Shown: piece after piece, positions 11,701 to 22,300 of the stretch
How the letters are laid out: the number at the start of each line of letters is the position of its first letter
Numbering within the stretch: position 1 is the stretch's first letter
Source: Shewanella putrefaciens
GTDB lineage: Bacteria > Pseudomonadota > Gammaproteobacteria > Enterobacterales > Shewanellaceae
DNA: 64,000 bases
Assembly: GCF_016406305.1 (NCBI RefSeq)
Contig: NZ_CP066369.1
Location: forward strand, 3,242,501 to 3,306,500
Reading direction: 5' to 3'
Program-made: the position numbers and the translations under genes
Notes under the pieces: generated by a model
The model's input: only the letters and a program-made list of their open reading frames with translations
The model's database searches: none
What the model was told of the DNA's origin: nothing

Positions 11701-12624
11701 TTAAAAAGCATACTGCCAAACAACGCCGAAAGTATCAAAATCGTTACCAATTCGGGTGATCACTCCTCTACTGGCATAGAGTTTAATACTCTGACTTTGG
11801 GATAAGGAAAATGAATACGTTAACCCAAAGCGAGAATTACTCTGTTCATCCTTAGACCAAACGCCATTCTTCTTGGTTTCGCCACCGTAGAAATAGTTGC
11901 CACTTAAAGACACCCATTGTCCTTGGGCGACGGTATATATCAAGTGTGCCTGCATACTGTATTGCGGCGCCTGCTCAACATATACCTGATTAAAGTAGGC
12001 ATCATTGTCACCGTATAATCGCACCGCGGCGATAAGGTTATAGTACCAATCTCCGAGATGCTGCGACATGCCGATACTGGGCCTGAATATCCATTGATTC
12101 GCGCCCGCATTCAACAATTTAGTTTCATCATAAGTGCCAACGGGCACACTGACTTGTAAGCTTGTGCCAATCACCACTCTGGGATCATATTGAGCAAATT
12201 CAGTACGTTTTAGGGCTGGTGCACCGTAAAAATTCCACGTGAGCCGCACTTGCGGATCGGTATAGCCGCAGCGCCCGCCTTCGACCATAGTGTCATTCAC
12301 TTCGGCGCGGCCGTGTATACACAAACGGGCACCCACCACATCTAATTTAGAAGAACTGCCCGCTATCGCGAATGTTTGCGCATAGCCAAAAACACCTGCG
12401 TTGGAGATTAATGTCGCATTTTGGACTGGAATCGAAGGTGAAGGCGAAAAGTCGCCTTCTGAATGCACGGCGCCGAGAACTAAAAAATGCATACCAGTGG
12501 GAATATTAGCAAAACTGCGTGGCTCTAAATCTTGCGCATTTGCACTTGGCAACAATAACACACTCAACAAGCTCCCAATGGCGAGCTTTAACTTAGGCGT
12601 TAATTGTTCTGCACGATATGGCAT
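11701..12624 (-). CDS. Predicted outer-membrane beta-barrel protein (phenol MetA degradation-like)
   Basis: About 307 residues from ATG 12624; an in-frame GTG at 12639 is a weaker start. A signal peptide ends near LLPSANAQD. The mature part alternates polar and hydrophobic residues and ends in VVWQYAF, a typical outer-membrane C-terminal aromatic signal. Blocks such as DPRVVIGTSLQVSVPVGTYD and NAGANQWIFRPSIGMSQHLGDW fit the 'meta-pathway phenol degradation-like' (PF13557) transporter family. Substrate unknown. It stands alone between relA and the transposase remnant. Confidence 0.75.
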   Translation of the reverse strand: MPYRAEQLTPKLKLAIGSLLSVLLLPSANAQDLEPRSFANIPTGMHFLVLGAVHSEGDFSPSPSIPVQNATLISNAGVFGYAQTFAIAGSSSKLDVVGARLCIHGRAEVNDTMVEGGRCGYTDPQVRLTWNFYGAPALKRTEFAQYDPRVVIGTSLQVSVPVGTYDETKLLNAGANQWIFRPSIGMSQHLGDWYYNLIAAVRLYGDNDAYFNQVYVEQAPQYSMQAHLIYTVAQGQWVSLSGNYFYGGETKKNGVWSKDEQSNSRFGLTYSFSLSQSQSIKLYASRGVITRIGNDFDTFGVVWQYAF

Positions 12625-12796
12625 AAGGGCTTTAATCACAATGAAGAAAATGTACTAGGTAAATGCTAGGTGAATAATGTAAAGAGGTAAAGTTAATACT
12701 TTTAGATAGCTTTGATAAATGAGGAGAAACTACAAAAAACATGCTCGAATTTTCTGTGACTCACAGCCCCAGATCGTTATATACCATAAACAATCA

Positions 12797-12845
12797 GCTA
12801 AATAAAAAGCGGCACGGCGAAATTCACCCTACCGCCCTTTTTAAA
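12797..12845 (-). terminator. Probable relA terminator
   Basis: On the minus strand GCGGTAGG pairs imperfectly (one G-U) with a CGCCGTGCCGC segment, then CTTTTT. It lies just past the relA stop. The stem is imperfect, so confidence is moderate. Confidence 0.45.
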
Positions 12846-12858
12846 GCAAAATCGAAAA

Positions 12859-15066
12859 CTACAGTCGGCGAGCCTCGATCACGCTATCGACTTGGGATAA
12901 CTTAGATAACACCCGCGATAGCCCATCGAGGTTATAAAGCTCCAGTTCCAACTCAATCGCGGCGGTCTGATTTTTAGTATCTGATGATGAGCTCATAGCG
13001 AGGACATTAGATTTCTCGGCAGCCAGTACTGAGGTTAAGTCACGCAACAAACCACTACGATCGTGGGCTAATACCCGCAGACGCATCCGATAACCGCCGG
13101 AATAATTTTCGCCCCAGACCACATCGACGCCACGCTCTGGGTGAAGGCGCATCAGCTCTTTAACTTGTTCACAATCAGCGCGATGTACAGAAATGCCACG
13201 GCCTTTCGTAATAAAACCTAAGATCTCATCACCAGGAACGGGCTGACAACAACGGGCAATATGGTTAAGCAAGTTACCCACTCCGTTGACTTCAATCTGC
13301 CCACGGCCACTGGAGGTCGGCTTATGTTGGCCCTTCTTAACTAATTCTTCGACCGCATCTTCTTCTGACACTTCGTCAAGACGCAGACGGCTCTGAATAT
13401 GGTTAACGACTTGATGCAAACGCACATCACCGCCGCCAATCGCCGCCAGTAAGTCATCCATGCTCGCCATATTAAAGCGCTCGACCGCAATGGCCGCGTC
13501 TTTAATTTTAAGGCTGACCCGAGCGAGTTCTGATTCGAGCATTTCTTTGCCGGCGACAATATTCTTGTCTCTGTCCTGCTGCTTAAACCAATGCTGGATT
13601 TTCGAGCGAGCCCGCGCCGTACGGATATACCCTAAGTTAGGGTTAAGCCAGTCGCGCTTGGGATTGGGCTGTTTCGAGGTGATGATTTCGATTCGCTCGC
13701 CGGTTTCAACCTGATAGGTAAACGGCACAATACGGCCATCGACCTTAGCACCAATACATTTGTGCCCCACTTGGGAGTGAATGTAATAGGCAAAGTCGAG
13801 CACGGTTGAGCCCAGTGGCAGGTCGACGACTTCACCGCTTGGGGTGAACACATAGACTCTGTCTTCAAACACTTGGCTGCGCACTTCTTCGACCAAGTTG
13901 CCACTTTCGACCACGTCTTCCTGCCATTGCAGAATTTTACGCAGCCAGTTAATTTTTTCTTCGTAGCCGCTTTGCTTACCGGAATGATTGCCTTCTTTGT
14001 ATTTCCAATGCGCGGCCACACCCAGCTCCGCATCTTCATGCATATCTTGGGTACGGATTTGAATTTCAACGGTTTTGCCCTCAGGCCCCACCACTACGGT
14101 ATGAATCGATTGATAACCGTTAGGTTTAGGGTTAGCGACATAGTCGTCAAATTCCCGAGGAATATGGTGCCAAAGGGTATGCACTACGCCTAATGCGCCA
14201 TAACAATCCTGCAAACGCTCAGTCACGATACGCACGGCGCGCACGTCGAACAACTCATCAAATTTGAGGTGTTTGCCCTTCATCTTACGCCAGATGCTGT
14301 AGATATGTTTCGGCCGGCCGTAAACCTTAGCGCGGATATGATCTTCATCTAATCTTTGCTGCAACTGACTGACAAACTTTTCAATAAAGACTTCACGGTC
14401 CAGTCGCTTACCGTCTAACTGCTTAGCGATGTCTTTATAGGTATCTGGATGCAGGTAGCGGAAAGAAATATCTTCCAGCTCCCACTTCAATTGTCCAATC
14501 CCTAAACGGTTGGCGAGCGGCGCATAAATATCGGCAATTTCACGGGCCAGCAAAACACGAGTTTCTTCATCGGCATTTTTCACCGCCCGCAGCAAACACA
14601 CACGTTCGGCCAGTTTGATCACCACGGCGCGCACATCTTCAACCATAGCCAGTAACATGCGGCGGATATTGTCGATTTGCGGCTCGGTGGAGCGGCTGTT
14701 GGGATTGATTTTCAAGGCGCCGATGGCGTTCATGGTCACGACACTCGCCACTAAACGTGCCAGCGGCTCACCAAATTTTTCTTTGATGGCATCTTCGGTC
14801 AAGAGTCCGGCATCGAACACCACAAACAGAATTGCCGCCTGCAGGGTTTCGATATCCATGTTCAGCGGCGCGAGGATTTCGATCATCTCGCGGGCACGTT
14901 CGAGCAGTTCTCTTTTCGCGGCGGGACTCTTAGCGGGCAAAGCATCAATCTGCCCTATCAGGGTAAGCAGCATCTGAGCTTCATCGGCATTGCCGACATA
15001 GCGAGCCACCCAATCTTCTAAGTGAAAATCGGGATCATTAAAGTGCGCTTCGCGAACAGAGACCAT
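12859..15066 (-). CDS. relA: GTP pyrophosphokinase RelA
   Basis: Ribosome-associated (p)ppGpp synthetase of the stringent response. 735 residues (E. coli 744). The N-terminal hydrolase-like domain lacks the HD residues: the segment reads AAILFVVFDAGLLTED where SpoT-type enzymes have HDxxED, so it is expected to be synthetase-only. The synthetase domain has ELFDVRAVRIV and KPNGYQSIHTVV, with EIQIRTQDMHEDAELGVAAHWKYKEG. A TGS domain (VYVFTPSGEVVDLPLGSTVLDFAY) and a C-terminal ACT domain (LRVLAHDRSGLLRDLTSVLA) follow. The start MVSVREAHF matches the E. coli N-terminus. Confidence 0.97.
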   Translation of the reverse strand: MVSVREAHFNDPDFHLEDWVARYVGNADEAQMLLTLIGQIDALPAKSPAAKRELLERAREMIEILAPLNMDIETLQAAILFVVFDAGLLTEDAIKEKFGEPLARLVASVVTMNAIGALKINPNSRSTEPQIDNIRRMLLAMVEDVRAVVIKLAERVCLLRAVKNADEETRVLLAREIADIYAPLANRLGIGQLKWELEDISFRYLHPDTYKDIAKQLDGKRLDREVFIEKFVSQLQQRLDEDHIRAKVYGRPKHIYSIWRKMKGKHLKFDELFDVRAVRIVTERLQDCYGALGVVHTLWHHIPREFDDYVANPKPNGYQSIHTVVVGPEGKTVEIQIRTQDMHEDAELGVAAHWKYKEGNHSGKQSGYEEKINWLRKILQWQEDVVESGNLVEEVRSQVFEDRVYVFTPSGEVVDLPLGSTVLDFAYYIHSQVGHKCIGAKVDGRIVPFTYQVETGERIEIITSKQPNPKRDWLNPNLGYIRTARARSKIQHWFKQQDRDKNIVAGKEMLESELARVSLKIKDAAIAVERFNMASMDDLLAAIGGGDVRLHQVVNHIQSRLRLDEVSEEDAVEELVKKGQHKPTSSGRGQIEVNGVGNLLNHIARCCQPVPGDEILGFITKGRGISVHRADCEQVKELMRLHPERGVDVVWGENYSGGYRMRLRVLAHDRSGLLRDLTSVLAAEKSNVLAMSSSSDTKNQTAAIELELELYNLDGLSRVLSKLSQVDSVIEARRL

Positions 15067-15267
15067 CTAATTTATTTCCTTATCCGTGCTCAGGGAGAAA
15101 GTGGGCACCACTTCAGCTCTCCTATCTTCAGCATTGGCGCGAACTTGTCAAACCTAACTGACCAAAAACTCACGTTTTTTACGTTATTCAAACGCTTTGC
15201 TTACTTTACAGATCCACGCTTAGCCGCTGAAATATCGCTATCTAACCGACGCTAAGTGCCACTAAAT

Positions 15268-16626
15268 TTATTTTACCAACTCAAATAATGCCATCGCTTC
15301 GATATGGTGCGTCTGCGGGAACATATCGATTAATCCAAGCTTTTGTAACTTGTAGCCTCGCTCGAGTAATACCGCACTATCGCGGCCTAAACTGGCGGGA
15401 TTACAAGACACATACACTACCTTGCGCGGCTTCATTTTCTTCAGCCACTGTAAACTTTCAAAGGCACCGGCGCGGGCGGGATCGAGCAATAATTTATCAA
15501 TTTTGCCCATCCAAGGCTCGAGGGATAAATCAGCACTCAAATCGCCGTGGTAAAAGGTCAGGTTATCGAGTCCATTAGCTAAGGCATTATCCCGCGCTTG
15601 GCTCACCATTTCGGCAACCCCTTCAACGCCTACCACATCCGCGCCTATTTTGGCTAAGGGCAAACTGAAATTCCCCATACCGCAGAACAAATCTAAAATT
15701 CGCTCGCTGGCCTGCGGGGCTAACCAATCCATGGCTTGCTCGACCATGGCCTTGTTGATTTGGCCATTAACCTGCACAAAGTTACCCGGCGTGAACCGTA
15801 AACTGACGGCCTGCGGGCTGGCCGAATCTTGATCATCGAGAAGCGTATAACTCGGTAGCATTAATACCTCACCGACACCGTGGAACTGCCCTTCATTATC
15901 CTGCAGACAAAGGTGGATCTGATGCTGCTCGGCAAAGGCTGACAACTTAGCAAGATCTTTATCGTTTAACGCTTTAGTGATCCGCAGCACTGCAAAGTGA
16001 CCATTATCGGCTTCAATAAGTTCTAAATGACCTAGGCTTGCTTTAGCCGACAATTGATTCAGCAACTTAGCAAAGGGGACGATCAAATCCGATAACGGCT
16101 TAGCTAACACCTGACACTGGCTGATAGGCACCACATTGCTGCTACTGGCGGCGCGAAAGCCTAAACTTAACTGTTTGGTATTTTTATCGAATAAAGTTGC
16201 AAGGCGGGCACGGCGGCGATAATGCCAGCCTTCCCCCGTAAGTGCAGGCGATAAAGCTCCGCCTTCAGTGCCAGCAAACTTCGCCATAATATCCAGCAGC
16301 GCAGCTTCTTTATGCTCACGCTGCCCCGCTAAGGACATATGCTGTAAATCACAACCGCCACAGGCATGGTAATGGGGACAGGCCGGCGCAACCCGCTCAA
16401 CACTAGGCGTTTCTACCGTTATTAATTTAGCGCGGGCATAATTTTTCTTCTGCTCCGTCAGCTGTACCTGCACGTTTTCATTAGGCAGCGCACCTGGGAT
16501 GAACACGACTTTTCCCTGATGTTGTGCTATACCTGCCCCTAAGTGATCGAGCTGGTTGACCGTCAGCGACAATTTGGCCGACAACTGTTTGGAACTATTT
16601 GGTTTTGCTTTAAAAAATTGTGCCAT
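15268..16626 (-). CDS. rlmD: 23S rRNA (uracil(1939)-C5)-methyltransferase RlmD
   Basis: Methylates U1939 of 23S rRNA with S-adenosylmethionine. A TRAM domain is at the N-terminus ([23 protein letters not shown]). The cysteines of [15 protein letters not shown] bind a 4Fe-4S cluster. The methyltransferase domain has [15 protein letters not shown], the LLDPARAGA motif and catalytic cysteine in [13 protein letters not shown]. At 452 residues it is slightly longer than E. coli RumA (433). relA lies downstream on the same strand, as in E. coli. Confidence 0.96.
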   Translation of the reverse strand: MAQFFKAKPNSSKQLSAKLSLTVNQLDHLGAGIAQHQGKVVFIPGALPNENVQVQLTEQKKNYARAKLITVETPSVERVAPACPHYHACGGCDLQHMSLAGQREHKEAALLDIMAKFAGTEGGALSPALTGEGWHYRRRARLATLFDKNTKQLSLGFRAASSSNVVPISQCQVLAKPLSDLIVPFAKLLNQLSAKASLGHLELIEADNGHFAVLRITKALNDKDLAKLSAFAEQHQIHLCLQDNEGQFHGVGEVLMLPSYTLLDDQDSASPQAVSLRFTPGNFVQVNGQINKAMVEQAMDWLAPQASERILDLFCGMGNFSLPLAKIGADVVGVEGVAEMVSQARDNALANGLDNLTFYHGDLSADLSLEPWMGKIDKLLLDPARAGAFESLQWLKKMKPRKVVYVSCNPASLGRDSAVLLERGYKLQKLGLIDMFPQTHHIEAMALFELVK

Positions 16627-16743
16627 TTCGGCCTCTAAATCAATAAAAAACTGGCAAAGACAGGCCTTTTTCTGGCAGTCTTATAAAACGATTATGTCTC
16701 TGTTTCAGGAATTACCACCGCTGCTATGAACCCTGTCAACAAC

Positions 16744-19527
16744 ATGACCAAATACAGCCTACGTTCTTGGGTTCTGGTACTGGCGCTTGCGCCAACGATC
16801 TTGGTCGGTATTCTTCTGGGCAGCTACTTTACCATAAACCGTTTTTATGAGCTCGAAGATACGCTCATCGAGCAGGGCAGTAATATTATTGAGCCCCTCG
16901 CCATCGCCAGTGAAGGGGGATTAGTCAGCAACGATCGTGAAGCTACAAAACGTCTACTCGCCGCGGCGCAGCTCAATAAATCCACCTTAGTGAAATCCAT
17001 CGCCATTTTTGATATTCACAACCAGCTGTTTGTCACTTCCCATTACCATAAAGACTTTGAGATCATGCGCTATAAAGAGGCGCTGGGCAATTTACAGCAG
17101 ACAGAAATCGAACATGTCGGCGATAGCCTGATTTTACGCACCCCCATTTTTGCCACAGCGCCCACCGCAGCCCCAGCCGATACGGAGACCCATTTCGAGA
17201 ATGGCGAGCTGTTGGGGTATATTTCCGTCATTATCAATAAGGAGCGCGCTTTACTCGAGCAGCACAGGGCCGCCGTTGCCGCTTTTATTATTGTGTTGAT
17301 CGGGGTGCAATTAAACCTGCTATTCACTTTCCGCTTAGTGAAAAACGTCACTCAGCCTATTACCGAAATGGTGCGTGTGGTCGCCAAAATCCGTGAGGGC
17401 AAATTAGATGCGCGTTTAGATGGCAATCTGATTGGGGAGCTGGATTTACTCAAACGCGGTATCAATGCCATGGCGGGTTCGCTGTCGGAATACCACGATG
17501 AGATGCAGCAAAATATCGATCAGGCAACGTCGGATTTACGGGAAACCTTAGAACAGATTGAAATCCAAAACGTCGAGCTAGACTTAGCCAAGAAACGCGC
17601 CTTAGAAGCCAGCCGAATTAAATCTGAATTCTTAGCCAATATGTCCCACGAGTTACGCACACCGCTCAATGGCGTTATCGGTTTTGCGCGGCAATTAGTG
17701 AAAACCCCTTTGCATTCGAGCCAAGTCGATTACATCAATACCATTGAGCGCAGCGCCACCAACCTGCTGGCTATCATTAACGATATCCTCGACTTTTCTA
17801 AACTCGAAGCCGGTAAAATGGTGTTAGAAAACATGCCCTTCGGTTTACGGGAAACCATAGGCGACACTATGACCTTGATCTCAGGTAGCGCCCAAGCAAA
17901 GGGCCTAGAACTGGTCGTCGATATCGCCCCCAATGTACCCGACAGTGTCAATGGCGATGCCATGCGTGTATGCCAAATTATCAATAACTTAGTCGGCAAT
18001 GCGATCAAGTTTACCGACTCGGGTAGCGTATTAGTCAAACTCGAATTACAGAGTCAATCGGACGAACAAGTCGTACTACGCTGTGATGTCATAGACACGG
18101 GCATTGGTATTGATGAAAGCCAGCAGGACTTTTTATTTCAAGCCTTTGGCCAAGCCGATTCATCCATATCGCGCCGCTTCGGCGGCACAGGGCTTGGTTT
18201 AGTCATCACCAAACGTTTAGTCAATCAAATGGGCGGCCAAATTGGTTTTACCTCCTCCGTCGATAAGGGCTCAAATTTCTGGTTTACCCTGCCATTAGGG
18301 CTTGGCCAATTCCAGCTTGGCGACTCGCTGCCGCTTGAGAAACTCAAACATAAAACCATACTCTTTTATGAGCCTAGGGTACTGACACACTCAGTCCTCA
18401 GCCGCCAATTGCAACTCTGGGAGACCAAAGTCACCCACCATCAGCATATTCCAAGCTTACTCATCACCCTCAGCACCACCGAGGGCAACTTCGATTATAT
18501 TCTGTTGAGTTGCCACGGTTTTAGTGATGCAGGCCAACTGGTTAATACCTTAAATCTAGCCAAAACAAAAACCGATTGTTTAATTGTGCTGTACGATTGC
18601 CAAGAGCAAGATGCACTCAGTCAATTTATCCGCCCCAATGCCGATGTTGTGCTTTCACTTCCGGTCAGTGAACATCAACTCGCTCGAAATATGCTTTATC
18701 CACCAATGGAATACGACATAGTCGCCCCCATTGCCATTGCAGCCCCTGCCGCCCGTCAATCCTTAACAGTACTGGCAGTGGATGATAATTTTGCCAATTT
18801 AAAACTGATAGAAACCTTACTCAACGAGCTAGTGACCACGGTTGTCGCCGTTAACAGCGGTGAAGATGCCGTAAAACAGGCGAAGAGCCGCACCTTCGAT
18901 CTGATTTTTATGGATATCCAAATGCCAGGAACCGATGGGATTAGCGCCACTAAACAAATTCGTCAGGGCTCAATGAACCGCAACACTCCGATTATTGCGG
19001 TAACGGCCCACGCTATAGCCGAAGAGCGCGAACTGATTTTAGGCAGTGGTATGGATGGCTACTTACCTAAACCTATAGATGAAGCCGCGCTTAAGGTGGT
19101 GATCAACCGCTGGATCACGCGGCCCAAGTTCACCCATTTTGATCTGCACACTTTAAATTGGGATCTGTGTTTAACCCAGGCCAATCATAAGTCGGACTTA
19201 GCCCTAGATATGCTAAGGATGCTTTTGGACTCACTCCCCAAAACCGTGGAGACGATCCAAACCTCACTGAATCAAAATGATCAAGCCACTATGCTCAGTA
19301 CCATACATAAATTACATGGCGCGAGTTGCTACTGCGGGGTGCCGACGACACAGCGTTTATGCCAAGAGATTGAATCGGCATTAAAACGTGAAACCCCAGT
19401 GGCAGATCTCGAACCGGAAATACTAGAGTTACTTGATGAGTTAACTAAGGTAGAATCGGCGGCAAAACAAGTGCTATCACAGCTATCAGCGGAAATAACA
19501 GATGACCAAAAAAACGGGCTTCTTTAA
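16744..19527 (+). CDS. barA: Hybrid sensor histidine kinase BarA
   Basis: Sensor of the BarA/UvrY (GacS/GacA) system that drives Csr small-RNA expression. Order: membrane helix near residues 10-30, periplasmic segment, second helix (about 178-197), HAMP, HisKA with NMSHELRTPLNG (His302, the same position as E. coli), HATPase_c with GTGLGLVITKRL, a degenerate middle receiver-like part, a receiver with FDLIFMDIQMPGTDG, and a C-terminal HPt domain with HKLHGASCYCG. ATG 16744 (MTKYSLR) matches the E. coli start; ATG 16726 is six codons upstream and neither has a clear ribosome site. It is divergent from rlmD. Confidence 0.95.
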   Translation: MTKYSLRSWVLVLALAPTILVGILLGSYFTINRFYELEDTLIEQGSNIIEPLAIASEGGLVSNDREATKRLLAAAQLNKSTLVKSIAIFDIHNQLFVTSHYHKDFEIMRYKEALGNLQQTEIEHVGDSLILRTPIFATAPTAAPADTETHFENGELLGYISVIINKERALLEQHRAAVAAFIIVLIGVQLNLLFTFRLVKNVTQPITEMVRVVAKIREGKLDARLDGNLIGELDLLKRGINAMAGSLSEYHDEMQQNIDQATSDLRETLEQIEIQNVELDLAKKRALEASRIKSEFLANMSHELRTPLNGVIGFARQLVKTPLHSSQVDYINTIERSATNLLAIINDILDFSKLEAGKMVLENMPFGLRETIGDTMTLISGSAQAKGLELVVDIAPNVPDSVNGDAMRVCQIINNLVGNAIKFTDSGSVLVKLELQSQSDEQVVLRCDVIDTGIGIDESQQDFLFQAFGQADSSISRRFGGTGLGLVITKRLVNQMGGQIGFTSSVDKGSNFWFTLPLGLGQFQLGDSLPLEKLKHKTILFYEPRVLTHSVLSRQLQLWETKVTHHQHIPSLLITLSTTEGNFDYILLSCHGFSDAGQLVNTLNLAKTKTDCLIVLYDCQEQDALSQFIRPNADVVLSLPVSEHQLARNMLYPPMEYDIVAPIAIAAPAARQSLTVLAVDDNFANLKLIETLLNELVTTVVAVNSGEDAVKQAKSRTFDLIFMDIQMPGTDGISATKQIRQGSMNRNTPIIAVTAHAIAEERELILGSGMDGYLPKPIDEAALKVVINRWITRPKFTHFDLHTLNWDLCLTQANHKSDLALDMLRMLLDSLPKTVETIQTSLNQNDQATMLSTIHKLHGASCYCGVPTTQRLCQEIESALKRETPVADLEPEILELLDELTKVESAAKQVLSQLSAEITDDQKNGLL

Positions 19528-20101
19528 GCGTCTAAAGGCGCTAGAACTACCACAAAAACAACTCTTTGCCATTGCGCTCTGTCAACGCATGTTGCCCAAC
19601 TACCAACTGTTTTCAGAAGTCTGCGAATTTGGCGATCCGGCTGTATTAAGCACTGTCCTAGAGTTACTGTGGCAATCCCAATACGACAATAAACTCAAGT
19701 TTAATATCGATGTTCATCTGCAGCGATTGGAAGACAACACGCCGGATCCCGCTGACTTTGAGGCCTATGGCGTTTATCCCGCTATGGATGCCGTTGTTGC
19801 CCTGTCGACATTATTAGGCGCCATTCAAGGTAAGATTGAAGAAGATATAGTGAATATCAGTAAGTTATCCTCAAGTACTGTCGCTAACTATATTGAGGCT
19901 ATCAGCGATGTCGATCTCGTCGACGACGCACTGGATGATTTCATCTTCGCCCATGAAGTGATGGAAGAAGAAAAAGCCTTACAAAATACTCTGCTCGAAA
20001 TTATTGAAGAAAACCCCAAGATCACCGCAGAACTGGTGAAAGGTTTACGCAAAGATATTATCGAGGCTGGTGTGTCGAATATCGGCATCAGCGTCGCTTA
20101 A
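19502..20101 (+). CDS. DUF416 (YjaG family) protein
   Basis: 199-residue cytoplasmic, acidic, mostly helical protein resembling E. coli YjaG (DUF416), of unknown function. The opening FFKRLKALELPQKQLFAIALCQRMLPNY and the central GVYPAMDAVVALSTLLGAI are family-typical. The ATG lies 26 bases inside the 3' end of barA in another frame, so co-transcription and coupling with barA are likely. Nothing in the sequence shows a catalytic motif. Confidence 0.85.
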   Translation: MTKKTGFFKRLKALELPQKQLFAIALCQRMLPNYQLFSEVCEFGDPAVLSTVLELLWQSQYDNKLKFNIDVHLQRLEDNTPDPADFEAYGVYPAMDAVVALSTLLGAIQGKIEEDIVNISKLSSSTVANYIEAISDVDLVDDALDDFIFAHEVMEEEKALQNTLLEIIEENPKITAELVKGLRKDIIEAGVSNIGISVA

Positions 20102-20108
20102 TCGATAC

Positions 20109-20132
20109 GGTGCTTGGGTCGACTCAAGCACC
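20109..20132. repeat. Near-perfect palindrome between convergent genes
   Basis: GGTGCTTG (20109-20116) and CAAGCACC (20125-20132) flank a centre holding GTCGAC; only one base pair of the 24 breaks symmetry. It lies between the DUF416 stop and the LysR stop. It may act as a bidirectional terminator, although no T-run adjoins it. Confidence 0.5.
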
Positions 20133-20168
20133 CTTCGTGCTCCTAAAAAATCAGCCGCTTCACCCCAA

Positions 20169-21068
20169 TCACTGCATTGAAAACAGTTCTGCCGCCTTTG
20201 ACTGCATAAACTCAATAAACACTCTGACCTTGAGCGGTTGTTGGCTACGTTGATGATACAAAATAGAAATCCGCCGCTGCTCGCCTATCCACTCTGGGAG
20301 TAACACTTGTAGTCGCCCCGCTTTAATCTGCTGTTTTACAAATAATTCAGGCCCATACAAAATCCCACCGTGATCTAATGTTGCCTCAATCGCACCGTGC
20401 AAATCCGTTAAGGTCAACTTAGTCGGGCCATTAAAGTAGAATGACTCCCCATTGGGATGCTTTAAATGCCAGTTAAATAAGGGCCACACTTTTATGAGCT
20501 GATGGTCTGCTAAATCGTCAGGATGCGTTAATTGGGGGGCATTGGCTAAATATTCCGGTGTTGCGAACAAGCAATAATCCAATTCCCCTAAGGTACTCGA
20601 AACCCACGAAGAATCCGGCTGCGCGCCCCCCACAATTGCCACATCAATCCCCTTATCAATCAAATCGACCAATTCATTGCTTTGGGAAATATGCAGCCGA
20701 ATATCGGGATAGAGGCGACCAAACTCATTCAGTGCGCGGATAAAGATGATGGATATAATCGAGATCGGGGCGGCAATGCGTAACGTACCTTCGGGTTTAT
20801 CACTTCCCACACCACTCAGTTCATCAAATTGAGCAATAACACTCTGATAGCGCTGAAATAATGCTAACCCTTCCTCCGTCAATCGCAATTTACGGGTGCT
20901 GCGCATAAAAAGTTGCTTATCGAGCTTCTCTTCCAACTTAGCTAATTTGCGGCTCACGGTAGCGATGGGCATATCGAGCGCCTTCGCCGCCTGTGAAAAA
21001 CTCCCCGCATTCACTAAGTGCACAAACAGGTAAATAAGCTGTAATTCACCGCCTAAATCATCACTCAT
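20169..21068 (-). CDS. LysR family transcriptional regulator
   Basis: 299 residues. N-terminal winged helix-turn-helix: LQLIYLFVHLVNAGSFSQAAKALDMPIATVSRKLAKLEEKLDKQLF, followed by the periplasmic-binding-like effector domain (TLRIAAPISIISI, DVAIVGG). The sequence is nearest the PecT/DsdC-like 'AaeR-type' group with LFMRSTRKLRLTEEG. It is divergent from an AEC-family transporter gene with about 190 bases between, so control of that transporter is the simplest guess. Effector unknown. Confidence 0.9.
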   Translation of the reverse strand: MSDDLGGELQLIYLFVHLVNAGSFSQAAKALDMPIATVSRKLAKLEEKLDKQLFMRSTRKLRLTEEGLALFQRYQSVIAQFDELSGVGSDKPEGTLRIAAPISIISIIFIRALNEFGRLYPDIRLHISQSNELVDLIDKGIDVAIVGGAQPDSSWVSSTLGELDYCLFATPEYLANAPQLTHPDDLADHQLIKVWPLFNWHLKHPNGESFYFNGPTKLTLTDLHGAIEATLDHGGILYGPELFVKQQIKAGRLQVLLPEWIGEQRRISILYHQRSQQPLKVRVFIEFMQSKAAELFSMQ

Positions 21069-21259
21069 CTTAATTCCTAATGCCCCTGTGCGCAGGTTTT
21101 ACAAGCAACCTTAACGCTAAGTAACTGTGTTTTAAACATTGAATTATTCATTTATACGACCATAGCGCAATAGCCTTACCGGTAAATGGTATGCTAATTT
21201 GCGGACAGTTTTACTGCGCTAGTTCGAATATTACTAAATCAAAAGGATGAGTGAGGGAC

Positions 21260-22222
21260 ATGACTATCTTAACCCCTCTGTTTGCCGTCTTCGGGATCAT
21301 GTTACTGGGTACAGTAGTACAAAAACTGCGGCTTCTTCCCGTGGAAACGGACCAAGTGCTGAATCAATATGTGTACTATATTGCCTTCCCTGCGATCTTA
21401 CTGATTGCCCTCGCACAGCAACCGATTGGCGAGATTTTGCAATGGGGATTTATTGCGGGCTACAGTGCAGCCATGGTTATTATTTATCTGATCTGCCTAG
21501 GCATTTCCCTTATCGCTCAGCCCAAAAAGCATGCTATTGCCGCGATTAGAGCCCTCAATGCAACCTTTGGCAACACCGCATTTATTGGGATCCCACTACT
21601 GATCATTCTCTTTCCGCAACAACAAAGTGCCTTAGTTGCCGCGGCAATTGCGAGCCTCTTATCCGTGTTGATGTTTGCGGTCGCTTTAGTCTCTTTGGAA
21701 CTGGCCACCAATACGCAGCGGCAACAGCATGCCGCCCTCATCATGCTTATGGCCGTAGGTAAAAATCCCATCGTAATCGGTTGTTTGATTGGCGTTGGCA
21801 TCTCGGCATCCGGCATTAAGTTGCCCTCAGGGCTGGCAATGATGATCCAACAAATAGGCAATACCTCTAGCCCCTGCGCACTCTTTGCCGTGGGCATGGT
21901 ATTAGCCAAAGCGATGCGTTATCAAAAGGACAGTTCCCTTTTTAGCGTGGCCAATTTTGTCGAACTCAGCTTAATAAACCTCTTCAAACTCGCAGTACAA
22001 CCTGCTCTAGCCTTTGTCATGTTGAAATGCTTTGGTGTCAGCGGTGACTATCTGGTGATGGGGGTTATTCTCAGCGCATTGCCGACGGCGGCGAGTGTGT
22101 ATTTACTCGCACAGCGTTACAACACCCAAGCCTCCACCAGTGCCCAAGGTATTTTATTTGGCACTCTGGTGACCTTTTTCAGCCTTCCCATATTAGAGAG
22201 TCTGGTAAAAACATACACTTAA
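21260..22222 (+). CDS. AEC family transporter (auxin efflux carrier-like permease)
   Basis: Inner-membrane protein of about 320 residues with ten predicted helices in two repeats of five, as in the AEC family that exports or takes up carboxylates such as malate or malonate. Helices include LFAVFGIMLLGTVVQKL at the start and LVMGVILSALPTAASVYLLAQ near the end; FGNTAFIGIPLL is a typical conserved block after the third helix. ATG 21260 is preferred to an in-frame GTG at 21251; AAAGGA lies upstream. Substrate not determined. Divergent LysR gene upstream. Confidence 0.88.
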   Translation: MTILTPLFAVFGIMLLGTVVQKLRLLPVETDQVLNQYVYYIAFPAILLIALAQQPIGEILQWGFIAGYSAAMVIIYLICLGISLIAQPKKHAIAAIRALNATFGNTAFIGIPLLIILFPQQQSALVAAAIASLLSVLMFAVALVSLELATNTQRQQHAALIMLMAVGKNPIVIGCLIGVGISASGIKLPSGLAMMIQQIGNTSSPCALFAVGMVLAKAMRYQKDSSLFSVANFVELSLINLFKLAVQPALAFVMLKCFGVSGDYLVMGVILSALPTAASVYLLAQRYNTQASTSAQGILFGTLVTFFSLPILESLVKTYT

Positions 22223-22278
22223 TCAATTGATTAGTTAAACGCATTAGAAAAACGTCGAATATTTACCCAAGCCCACTT

Positions 22279-22298
22279 TACTGTATATAAAATCAGTA
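22279..22298 (+). promoter_or_regulatory. LexA (SOS) box 1 of recN
   Basis: TACTGTATAT followed by AAAATCAGTA, close to the LexA consensus (CTGT-N8-ACAG) with TCAG in place of ACAG. It lies 53 bases upstream of the recN ATG. Confidence 0.8.
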
Positions 22299-22300
22299 TA

